Part shown: positions 6,109 through 10,547 of the stretch, piece by piece
Layout: each line of letters opens with the position of its first letter
Position numbering within the stretch: position 1 is the first letter of the stretch
Assembly: GCA_002789895.1 (NCBI GenBank)
Contig: PFUC01000088.1
Span: 1,567-12,113 of the forward strand
Direction of reading: 5' to 3'
DNA length: 10,547 bases
Source of the DNA: Candidatus Collierbacteria bacterium CG_4_9_14_3_um_filter_43_16
GTDB taxonomy: Bacteria > Patescibacteriota > Microgenomatia > UBA1400 > MFAQ01
The notes under the pieces: generated by a model
What the model was told of the DNA's origin: nothing
Database searches by the model: none
The model's input: the letters and a program-made list of their open reading frames with translations, nothing else
Position numbers and translations under genes: made by a program

Positions 6109-6729
6109 ATGAAATTAAAAGAAGCCAAAGTCCAAGCTATCGATTCTAACGCCACCCTCAAAGTGGCCGACCAGAATCACATCGTTATCACTCCGGAAGT
6201 CCCCGACTCCGCCAAGTGGTACGTCGTTCACACCCAGTCCGGTCATGAGAACCGCGTCGCCATTACCCTCAAAACCAGAGTCGAATCTATGGGGTTGACC
6301 AACAATATCTACGAGATTCTTATCCCAACTCAAGAAAAAATCAAAATCAATAAGGGTAAAAAAATCACCATCAAAGAGAAGCTTTTTCCCGGCTATATTT
6401 TGGTTCGTATGATCGTCACTGACGATGCTTGGCTTGCTGTCCGCACCACTCAAGGCGTCACCGGCTTTGTCGGCACTACCGATCAGCCCACACCTCTTCC
6501 CGAAAACGATGTTAAAGCCATCACTGCCTTCGGCGAACAGGCCGCCCCTAAGTTCCAGTCCGCCTACACTATTTCCGAAGCTGTCCGGATCATCGAAGGA
6601 CCGTTTACCGACCTTTTGGGGACCATTTCAGCCATCGACGAGGCCAAAGGCAAGGTCATCGTCCTTGTCTCCATCTTCGGCCGTGAAACCCCGGTCGAGC
6701 TCGACTTCCTCCAGGTTTCCAAGATTTGA
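6109..6729 (+). CDS. nusG: Transcription termination/antitermination factor NusG
   Basis: A 206-residue NusG. NusG binds the RNA polymerase clamp, suppresses pausing and links polymerase to Rho or to the ribosome through NusE (S10). The NGN domain begins at WYVVHTQSGHENRV (37-50) and includes KLFPGYILV (91-99) and TTQGVTGFVG (113-122). The C-terminal KOW domain spans about 156-206 (EAVRIIEGPF onward). It is longer than the usual roughly 180 residues because of a 35-residue polar N-terminal extension. It is cotranscribed with secE; the ATG lacks a Shine-Dalgarno sequence and probably relies on coupling to secE. The usual next genes rplK-rplA are absent: GC-rich hairpins and a promoter for an unrelated gene follow. 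Confidence 0.96.
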   Translation: MKLKEAKVQAIDSNATLKVADQNHIVITPEVPDSAKWYVVHTQSGHENRVAITLKTRVESMGLTNNIYEILIPTQEKIKINKGKKITIKEKLFPGYILVRMIVTDDAWLAVRTTQGVTGFVGTTDQPTPLPENDVKAITAFGEQAAPKFQSAYTISEAVRIIEGPFTDLLGTISAIDEAKGKVIVLVSIFGRETPVELDFLQVSKI

Positions 6730-6767
6730 TCCCTCTGCTGTAGGTTGAGGCCGATAATTAGCCGAAA

Positions 6768-6806
6768 TCCCGCGTATTTCGCGCGGGAGTCGGACCCCCG
6801 CGTCCG
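6768..6806 (+). other. Two GC-rich hairpins after nusG
   Basis: TCCCGCG (6768-6774) pairs with CGCGGGA (6782-6788); CGGAC (6791-6795) pairs with GTCCG (6802-6806) and is followed by a pyrimidine-rich CCCGTTCTTCTC. They may end the secE-nusG transcript, but there is no proper T run, so this is not a textbook terminator. Confidence 0.45.
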
Positions 6807-6855
6807 CCCGTTCTTCTCGATACGCGTTACACCCATAACCGCCCCATAGTTATTG

Positions 6856-6864
6856 TGGTACAAT
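6856..6864 (+). promoter_or_regulatory. Extended -10 promoter of the broken membrane protein gene
   Basis: TG-G-TACAAT (6856-6864), within TGTGGTACAAT, predicts a leader of about 30 bases. CGGAGG (6891-6896) then lies five bases before the ATG at 6902. Confidence 0.55.
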
Positions 6865-6901
6865 ACCCACAGATTCAAATTCTTTTAAAACGGAGGAACC
6901 G

Positions 6902-7080
6902 ATGTTTATTCTCACCGTTTTGTTCGTCCTTTAGCTCTTCTCTTGGTCATTTTTCTGGTTGGCTTAATAGTAGGTTTCATGATCTACGCAGTCATTGTCA
7001 TCCACGGACCAACCACGATCATCGGTATTCTATTGCTCTGTCTAGTTTTGATTACCCTCGGATATGAGTATCGCCGATAA
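6902..7080 (+). pseudogene. Small two-helix membrane protein, one-base frameshift
   Basis: The ATG at 6902 has a good Shine-Dalgarno (CGGAGG) and opens MFILTVLFVL, then meets TAG at 6932-6934. From that point the -1 frame reads on as hydrophobic membrane sequence (LALLLVIFLVGLIVGFMIYA, then VIVIHGPTTI, then IGILLLCLVLITLGYEYRR) to TAA at 7078-7080. Adding a single T to the TTT run at 6930-6932 joins both parts into one 59-residue protein with two helices (about 3-36 and 39-53) and a basic end. The promoter, ribosome site and terminator are intact. The second frame has no ATG or GTG near its beginning. It may be a recent inactivating deletion, a homopolymer read error, or a slippage site; CCTTTAG is not a classic bacterial slippery heptamer. 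Confidence 0.72.
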
Positions 7081-7090
7081 CACACGCCAA

Positions 7091-7119
7091 ATCCCGCAAC
7101 CTTGCGGGATCTTCTGTTT
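7091..7119 (+). terminator. Rho-independent terminator after the broken gene
   Basis: ATCCCGCA (7091-7098) pairs with TGCGGGAT (7103-7110) around ACCT, followed by the T-rich CTTCTGTTT. It begins 11 bases after the TAA of the restored frame, which supports that frame as the original gene. Confidence 0.8.
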
Positions 7120-7131
7120 CAAGCCCAAAAC

Positions 7132-7160
7132 TTGACATTTCATTATCAAAACATTATCAT
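7132..7160 (+). promoter_or_regulatory. Promoter of the right toxin-antitoxin operon
   Basis: A consensus TTGACA (7132-7137), a 17-base spacer and TATCAT (7155-7160). The start codon is eight bases after the -10 box, and no Shine-Dalgarno is present, so the transcript should be leaderless or nearly so. The A/T-rich repeated ATTATCA units (7142-7148 and 7153-7159) could serve as antitoxin operators. Confidence 0.65.
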
Positions 7161-7168
7161 CATAATAT

Positions 7169-7462
7169 ATGAATGACGTACTTCAGGTTCCCATGAGCAA
7201 AGAACTGCGCAAAAAGGCCACCCTGGCCGCACTCAATCAAGGCTACTCCTCTCTTCAGGAGTCGGTCAGAATATATTTAAGGCAACTAGCCGACAATAAA
7301 ATTGAAACCCGCCTATCTCCTGTCGTTAAGGAAATCAAGTTATCTCCCAAAGCGATCAGACGTTATGACAAAATCTTAGACGATATTGACGAAGGCAAGG
7401 GAATTAGTTTTACTGCAAACTCCGTTGATGAACTAATGGAACATCTGATGAAAAGCAGATGA
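7169..7462 (+). CDS. RelB/DinJ-like antitoxin
   Basis: A 97-residue protein with the RelB/DinJ antitoxin layout. The N-terminal MNDVLQVPMSKELRKKATLAA is the beta strand and first helix of a ribbon-helix-helix DNA-binding domain. GYSSLQESVRIYLRQLAD (about 25-42) is the second helix. The C-terminal part is charged and ends in a helix (SVDELMEHLMKSR), which should bind the toxin. It precedes the toxin and overlaps it by four bases (ATGA). Such antitoxins neutralise the toxin and, with it, repress the operon. A well-formed promoter stands directly before the ATG. Confidence 0.82.
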   Translation: MNDVLQVPMSKELRKKATLAALNQGYSSLQESVRIYLRQLADNKIETRLSPVVKEIKLSPKAIRRYDKILDDIDEGKGISFTANSVDELMEHLMKSR

Positions 7463-7725
7463 TCGTCCACACCTCCCACTTTTTTGACAAAAACTTTAAA
7501 AAAAGGGTCTCCTCCAACAAAAAGCTAGTTATTCAATTTCAAGAAAGGCTACAAATTTTTATAAATCAATCGAATCATAGGTTATTAAAAACTCACGAAC
7601 TCACTGGACCGAAGAAAGGTTTATCCGCATTCTCCATTACTGGCGATATCAGAGTAGTTTTCCGAAAAATAAGTGAGACCGAAGTTGTGTTAGTTGACAT
7701 CGGCTCTCACAATCAGGTTTATTGA
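7459..7725 (+). CDS. YafQ/RelE-family mRNA interferase toxin
   Basis: An 88-residue basic protein of the RelE superfamily, closest by eye to YafQ. After an N-terminal F-x-K-x-F-K-K-R helix start (residues 9-16) it has the core LLKTHELTGPKKGLSAFSITGDIRVVFRK (42-70) and ends VVLVDIGSHNQVY. Comparison from memory with E. coli YafQ puts H46 at YafQ His50, D63 at Asp67, H84 at His87 and Y88 at Phe91. The position of His63 holds Ser59, which could alter catalysis. YafQ cuts mRNA in the ribosomal A site. The start codon overlaps the antitoxin stop as ATGA, typical of coupled translation. It converges on the gene at 7777. Confidence 0.85.
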   Translation: MIVHTSHFFDKNFKKRVSSNKKLVIQFQERLQIFINQSNHRLLKTHELTGPKKGLSAFSITGDIRVVFRKISETEVVLVDIGSHNQVY

Positions 7726-7738
7726 CTCATTTAGCCAC

Positions 7739-7765
7739 AAAAAAAGAGGGGGTATTATCCCCCTC
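7739..7765 (-). terminator. Hairpin terminator between toxin gene and the 7777 gene
   Basis: GAGGGGG (7746-7752) pairs with CCCCCTC (7759-7765) around TATTAT. The preceding seven A give a T run on the minus strand, so it best stops the leftward gene, 12 bases after its stop codon. It closely matches the hairpin at 3761-3784, including the preceding GCCACAAAAAA. Confidence 0.78.
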
Positions 7766-7776
7766 AAATCAAAAAG

Positions 7777-8199
7777 TTATTTCGGAAACAACATTGCCAT
7801 TCCTAATTTGGAAATCTCCAGGTCCTGGATTTCGGTACCACCGGAAAAGGACGTGTAAATTTCCCATTTTTCGTAACCAATCACTTCAAAACGTACCTTA
7901 CAGCCACGATAACCAGTCTCACCGGCCAAGAGATCTTCCGTAATAGTACCGCTATCTACTCCAAGTCTCATCGACACCGCAAGCTTGGACATGGCTATAG
8001 CCAGATAATTTGTTCGAATACTAAAAAATGTGTTATCTACTGCGTCAAACTTCAGATACGAGATACCTTGATCATTCTTCTTTCGGCACAAGACCAAGGC
8101 CACGCCATACTCTATCCCCATACTCTTGGCCATGGAGATCATCGCTGTCAAAGCACCGATCTGGATATACTCATTCGCGAACAGCTTGTTGTTATCCAT
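7777..8199 (-). CDS. Hypothetical protein, 140 residues
   Basis: The start is set at the ATG at 8199: GGAGG (8209-8213) is nine bases from it but directly touches the in-frame ATG at 8208, which is too close. No signal peptide or membrane helix is evident. The protein opens with a small-residue-rich helix (IGALTAMISMAKSMGIEYGVALVLC, about 13-37), then a strand pair, a second helix (NYLAIAMSKLAVSMRLGVDSG), an acidic-glycine turn (LLAGETGYRG) and a final SGGTEIQDLEISKLGMAML. The order helix, strands, A..A...KLA helix, then SGG...D..IS.LG loosely recalls the HbpS/GlcG (DUF336) fold. That resemblance is weak and unverified. It has its own promoter and a terminator. Confidence 0.75.
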   Translation of the reverse strand: MDNNKLFANEYIQIGALTAMISMAKSMGIEYGVALVLCRKKNDQGISYLKFDAVDNTFFSIRTNYLAIAMSKLAVSMRLGVDSGTITEDLLAGETGYRGCKVRFEVIGYEKWEIYTSFSGGTEIQDLEISKLGMAMLFPK

Positions 8200-8239
8200 T
8201 CCAACCATCCTCCAAAAATTTTTTTAAAGATCAAGACGT

Positions 8240-8259
8240 ATTATACACCAAACTTGACG
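8240..8259. promoter_or_regulatory. Divergent promoter elements for 8199 and 8298 genes
   Basis: On the minus strand a perfect TATAAT (8245-8240) lies about 40 bases before the 8199 start. On the plus strand TTGACG (8254-8259) is a good -35 box for the Kazal gene; its -10 would be the poor ATATTT at 8278-8283, leaving a very short leader and no ribosome site. Confidence 0.45.
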
Positions 8260-8297
8260 CCCGACTGCATTTCTGCCATATTTAAATCATACCTTGT

Positions 8298-8657
8298 ATG
8301 AAAAACCTTAGCGGTCAAGAATCACTTTGGGTTGCCTTCCCAATCCTCGTCGTCATCTTCATTCTCATCGCTGGGCTCATCTTCTTGCCTCGTGCTCAAA
8401 CCAAGATCCATAGCAAGGCCTCTGAGCCGGCTCCTTCAATCATTACTCCTCCCAAACTCACCCCAGCACCAGCCCCCGAAATAGTTTGTAGTGATCTCTA
8501 TAGCCCGGTTTGCGGCTTCAACGGGCAAACTTATGCCAATGAGTGCGAAGCAAACCTGTCTGGTGTCACTCGCTTCATCGAGGGAGTCTGCACTCCACCA
8601 AAAGGCACACCGACCAAATCCCCGGTCATGCAGTATTTCCTACCTACATCCAACTAG
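8298..8657 (+). CDS. Membrane-anchored Kazal-type protease inhibitor domain protein
   Basis: A 119-residue protein with a single membrane helix (about 11-30), a proline- and alanine-rich linker (about 42-61) and a Kazal-like domain at 62-98. The core CSDLYSPVCGFNGQTYANEC gives C64, C72 and C83, with C98 closing the domain in FIEGVC; this matches the Kazal signature PVCG.dG.TY.NeC. Only four of the classic six cysteines are present. The missing ones are C1 and C5, which pair with each other, so the two remaining disulfides are kept consistently. The P1 site, two residues after C64, would be Asp66. The domain should face outside and may inhibit a serine protease or just act as a stable binding module. 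There is no Shine-Dalgarno sequence. It converges with the 8669 gene, 11 bases between stops and no terminator. Confidence 0.87.
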   Translation: MKNLSGQESLWVAFPILVVIFILIAGLIFLPRAQTKIHSKASEPAPSIITPPKLTPAPAPEIVCSDLYSPVCGFNGQTYANECEANLSGVTRFIEGVCTPPKGTPTKSPVMQYFLPTSN

Positions 8658-8668
8658 TCCATTGATTC

Positions 8669-8956
8669 TCAATCGTCTAGACTAATACCTGCCGGCAAAA
8701 TCTTTTTCCTAATTTCGAAATCGCTTATATCACTAGGGTTAAAGACATAGAAAACGTCACGTCCGGAAAGAACGTAAATCCTGGCCTCACCATTAGCACA
8801 AAAAGAATCCCCCAACTCGTTTAGAGATCCACTACACAAATTGATCAGTCGCTCCCCCTCCTTAATGCATAGATAAAACCCTCCTTTTGGAACCAAATCA
8901 TGGATCGAAACCATGACTCTTCCCCAATCATTTCTTCTCTCACTTTCCTTTCCCAT
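8669..8956 (-). CDS. Hypothetical protein, 95 residues
   Basis: I do not recognise this protein. The frame allows starts at 8974 or 8956. The ATG at 8956 is preferred because an extended -10 box (TG-T-TACATT, 8971-8963) lies exactly six bases before it and would be inside the gene if 8974 were used. The product is small and beta-rich, with charged N-terminus (MGKESERRNDW), strands around FYLCIKEG, ARIYVLSG and DVFYVF, and three cysteines (30, 41, 53). No membrane helix or signal peptide. It converges on the Kazal gene and is divergent from the two-gene operon at 9038. Confidence 0.65.
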   Translation of the reverse strand: MGKESERRNDWGRVMVSIHDLVPKGGFYLCIKEGERLINLCSGSLNELGDSFCANGEARIYVLSGRDVFYVFNPSDISDFEIRKKILPAGISLDD

Positions 8957-8962
8957 ATTCAC

Positions 8963-8971
8963 AATGTAACA
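8963..8971 (-). promoter_or_regulatory. Extended -10 box, leaderless start of the 95-residue protein gene
   Basis: TG-T-TACATT on the minus strand, six bases before the ATG at 8956. This spacing equals that at the left antitoxin, the 392-residue membrane protein and secE, and it decides the start codon. Confidence 0.45.
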
Positions 8972-9037
8972 CATTTCGTGAGGCCGGGTGTAAAATACTA
9001 TATTGTATAAAGTAGTTTAACAATCTGGAGGTGAATA

Positions 9038-9499
9038 ATGGGAAATCTACAAAATCTGTATGAATCCTCATGCCATGTATATTCCGGCCCCTGCACCATC
9101 AAAGTCAGTGGCAGAACAAACGTCTTGAATTATAAGGGGAAAGCTAAAGAAGCTCATGTTTTCGCCGTTCCGGGAGTTAATACCGTTCTGATCTATGACT
9201 TCCGTCCGGAAACCAGAAATGCCATGGAGCGCGGTGCCCTGACACATGACTATTCGAGACTGCTCCCCGCTTTTCAACAGCCAGGCATGGTTGAGATTGG
9301 GCACGAAGAGGGGGTCTATTATGTTGAAATCAGACCTCTACCTGGCCCCGCCAAGCTTGCCTTGAAGCTATTCGGCAAAAAGACGATCCTCATCGGCACC
9401 AATTTCGGACAGTTTTTACCGGTCAAGAATGACATCATCGCCGAACATCGCAAAAATTACACCGGCAGATATTCACTCTTCTGCCTCTACTCCCGTTAG
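9038..9499 (+). CDS. Hypothetical protein, 153 residues, first gene of a two-gene operon
   Basis: I do not recognise this protein. The start is supported by GGAGG (9027-9031), six bases before the ATG, and by a TATAAA (9006-9011) that may be its -10 box. It looks soluble and mainly beta-stranded: strands near CTIKVSG, AHVFAVPG, TVLIYDF, MVEIGHEEG and VYYVEIRPLPG (about 19-102), then a helix (PAKLALKLFGKK) and KTILIGTNFGQFLPV. The C-terminus is basic and aromatic. It is probably cotranscribed with the next gene, which begins 18 bases after its stop. The neighbour gives no functional clue. Confidence 0.78.
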   Translation: MGNLQNLYESSCHVYSGPCTIKVSGRTNVLNYKGKAKEAHVFAVPGVNTVLIYDFRPETRNAMERGALTHDYSRLLPAFQQPGMVEIGHEEGVYYVEIRPLPGPAKLALKLFGKKTILIGTNFGQFLPVKNDIIAEHRKNYTGRYSLFCLYSR

Positions 9500-9517
9500 A
9501 AAGGTCAAGGAATTATT

Positions 9518-9895
9518 ATGACACCACTTCCCAAAGCACGAGAAATCCTGGAAATCGCAAGGCATTGTCGTACGGATTCGATATCAGACCGAGAATCCTT
9601 CAAGAAAACCGAAGAAAGAATATCCAAACGAGACTTAAAGACATTAGTCTATGCTCTGATCCTGGCTGAATACTACTGTGCCGCTTCAGATCAGATCAGT
9701 GTCATCTTCGGAGCAATTTATCTGGCATACGCCAATAAAATCAATATCACCAAATTGGTAAGTGGCAAGAGATTCTACGCCACGATTGCTTTCAGGGCAG
9801 AATACTTTGCAGAATTGGCCGCAAAAGGAATGAAGTGTGAAGCCGATCTCGAAACAGTCGCCGATAAATACTTTGAGGGATACTTCCTCCCATAG
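9518..9895 (+). CDS. Hypothetical helical protein, 125 residues, second gene of operon
   Basis: Unrecognised. The protein appears all-helical: REILEIARHC (9-18), a charged helix from SDRESFKKTEERISK, then DLKTLVYALILAEYYCAASDQISVIF (39-64), GAIYLAYANK and FRAEYFAELAAKGM. It has no membrane segment long enough to be convincing. Three cysteines (17, 54, 107). The ribosome site is a modest AAGG (9506-9509), eight bases before ATG. It shares the operon with the 9038 gene and is closed by a strong terminator. Co-expression suggests the two products act together, but how is unknown. Confidence 0.75.
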   Translation: MTPLPKAREILEIARHCRTDSISDRESFKKTEERISKRDLKTLVYALILAEYYCAASDQISVIFGAIYLAYANKINITKLVSGKRFYATIAFRAEYFAELAAKGMKCEADLETVADKYFEGYFLP

Positions 9896-9924
9896 CCTCG
9901 CCCAAACAAGAACCGTCTTCTCTC

Positions 9925-9949
9925 ATCCCGCCTCACGGCGGGATTTTTC
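9925..9949 (+). terminator. Terminator of the 9038-9895 operon
   Basis: ATCCCGCC (9925-9932) pairs perfectly with GGCGGGAT (9937-9944) around TCAC, followed by five T. Confidence 0.93.
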
Positions 9950-9962
9950 TCAGCCCGCCCCT

Positions 9963-9980
9963 GGCTAACGTGCTTTAGCC
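9963..9980. repeat. Short REP-like palindrome
   Basis: GGCTAA (9963-9968) pairs with TTAGCC (9975-9980) around a six-base loop. There is no T run. It sits between a terminator and the next promoter, like the other REP-like elements. Confidence 0.4.
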
Positions 9981-9999
9981 TGCCTTTCATGTACAAATG

Positions 10000-10008
10000 T
10001 GGTACACT
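10000..10008 (+). promoter_or_regulatory. Extended -10 promoter of the 10043 gene
   Basis: TG-G-TACACT within TGTGGTACACT. The leader is about 28 bases and carries GAGGTGAT (10034-10041) just before the ATG. Confidence 0.5.
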
Positions 10009-10042
10009 ACAGGATAAAACGAACTTTGAAAACGAGGTGATA

Positions 10043-10474
10043 ATGATAAAACAACAATTTTTTGCGATCTGGAACACCATCAGGGACACCATCTCCCCAC
10101 TCCCAGATCCAAAAGACCCTGTGTGGGTAGAAATTCCGAGACGATACTCCGAATTTCTTACCAAGAACCAAATTATAGAAATTAGGACTCTGATCTTAGA
10201 CGAGGCTCGCATTAGTCGGGAACTCGGACTTTTCATTCGCCCTAAGGATCTGGATCATGAAATCAGGTTGTGGCTAGTTTTCATAAACTGGCTCGCCGGA
10301 CCCAAAACCATCGCAGAAAAATTCACTTTAGAGCTGTTTCAAGAATTTACTACTGGCTTGTTCGAGCAAGAATTCGCGAACTCCAATAACGCCTTCCTCC
10401 TCCACCTTGAGACTGTCCGAACCAGGATTATTCACGCCATCTTCAACGGTGAACTGACCGCTGACAATGGCTAA
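10043..10474 (+). CDS. Hypothetical protein, 143 residues
   Basis: I do not recognise this protein. The frame is open from 9989, but the ATG at 10043 is chosen because GAGG (10034-10037) lies five bases before it and the promoter would otherwise lie within the gene. The product is helical and soluble: an N-terminal amphipathic helix (QQFFAIWNTIRDTI), a proline-rich turn (SPLPDPKDPVWVEIPRR), then helices around NQIIEIRTLILDEARI, HEIRLWLVFINWLAG, ELFQEFTTGLFEQEF and FLLHLETVRTRIIHAIF. It is a stand-alone unit with promoter and terminator. Like its neighbours it seems to be lineage-specific. Confidence 0.76.
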   Translation: MIKQQFFAIWNTIRDTISPLPDPKDPVWVEIPRRYSEFLTKNQIIEIRTLILDEARISRELGLFIRPKDLDHEIRLWLVFINWLAGPKTIAEKFTLELFQEFTTGLFEQEFANSNNAFLLHLETVRTRIIHAIFNGELTADNG

Positions 10475-10493
10475 AGACAAACTGCGTCACACC

Positions 10494-10522
10494 ATCCCGC
10501 CTATTCCAGGCGGGATTTTTTT
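10494..10522 (+). terminator. Terminator of the 10043 gene
   Basis: ATCCCGCCT (10494-10502) pairs perfectly over nine bases with AGGCGGGAT (10508-10516), followed by seven T. Confidence 0.93.
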
Positions 10523-10529
10523 GTACTCA

Positions 10530-10546
10530 ATCCGCCTCTGGCGGAT
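10530..10546. repeat. REP-like palindrome at window end
   Basis: ATCCGCC (10530-10536) pairs perfectly with GGCGGAT (10540-10546) around TCT. The CCGCC/GGCGG arms match those of the palindrome at 4365-4393. The element may extend beyond the window. Confidence 0.6.
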
Positions 10547-10547
10547 G

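Noticed and set aside
6855..7067. 70-residue plus-strand frame over the broken membrane gene
   Set aside because: Its ATG is within two bases of the -10 box; its product is Ser/His/Arg-rich and looks like an off-frame shadow, while the other two frames give membrane helices.
7722..7943. 73-residue plus-strand frame after the toxin gene
   Set aside because: It runs through the GAGGGGG hairpin and the antisense of the 7777 gene, which has better signals.

Overview
The window looks like a piece of a small, streamlined bacterial chromosome that uses the standard bacterial code (nusG and others end in TGA). Three things make a Candidate Phyla Radiation (Patescibacteria) bacterium the best guess: many short genes of unknown function, short hyphenated palindromes between genes, and a mix of leaderless and Shine-Dalgarno-led genes. 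This is inference; no single gene proves the lineage. The clear housekeeping genes are secE-nusG (5917-6729) and a YvcK/CofD-like gene (2691-3746).

Layout. Positions 1-424 (minus) hold a RelE-type toxin cut by the window edge and its antitoxin. Positions 488-1666 (minus) encode a 392-residue protein with a C-terminal two-helix membrane hairpin, divergent from an unknown soluble protein (1745-2338). A 61-residue membrane protein with a strong terminator (2446-2668) comes next, then the YvcK-like gene, which converges on a small multi-helix membrane protein (3842-4117, minus). About 540 bases without a gene carry REP-like palindromes. A radical SAM/SPASM-like protein (4662-5771, minus) is divergent from secE-nusG. 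A small membrane protein gene broken by a one-base frameshift follows (6902-7080), then a complete RelB/YafQ-like toxin-antitoxin pair (7169-7725). The rest is small accessory genes: an unknown protein (7777-8199, minus), a membrane-anchored Kazal-type inhibitor (8298-8657), an unknown 95-residue protein (8669-8956, minus), an unknown two-gene operon (9038-9895) and one more unknown gene (10043-10474).

Expression signals fall into two groups. Four genes (left antitoxin, the 392-residue membrane protein, secE, the 95-residue protein) have a -10-like hexamer exactly 6 bases before ATG, which predicts leaderless mRNAs. The second antitoxin (8 bases) and the YvcK-like gene (11 bases) are close to this. 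Most accessory genes instead have a strong Shine-Dalgarno sequence, a 30-70 base leader and often an extended -10 box of the form TGTGGTAnnnT, and many end in a GC-rich hairpin terminator.

The points most worth a second look are the leaderless layout, the radical SAM/SPASM gene without a visible substrate, the four-cysteine Kazal protein with Asp at the predicted P1 site, the one-base frameshift in an otherwise intact expression unit, and the run of unrecognised genes at the right end.
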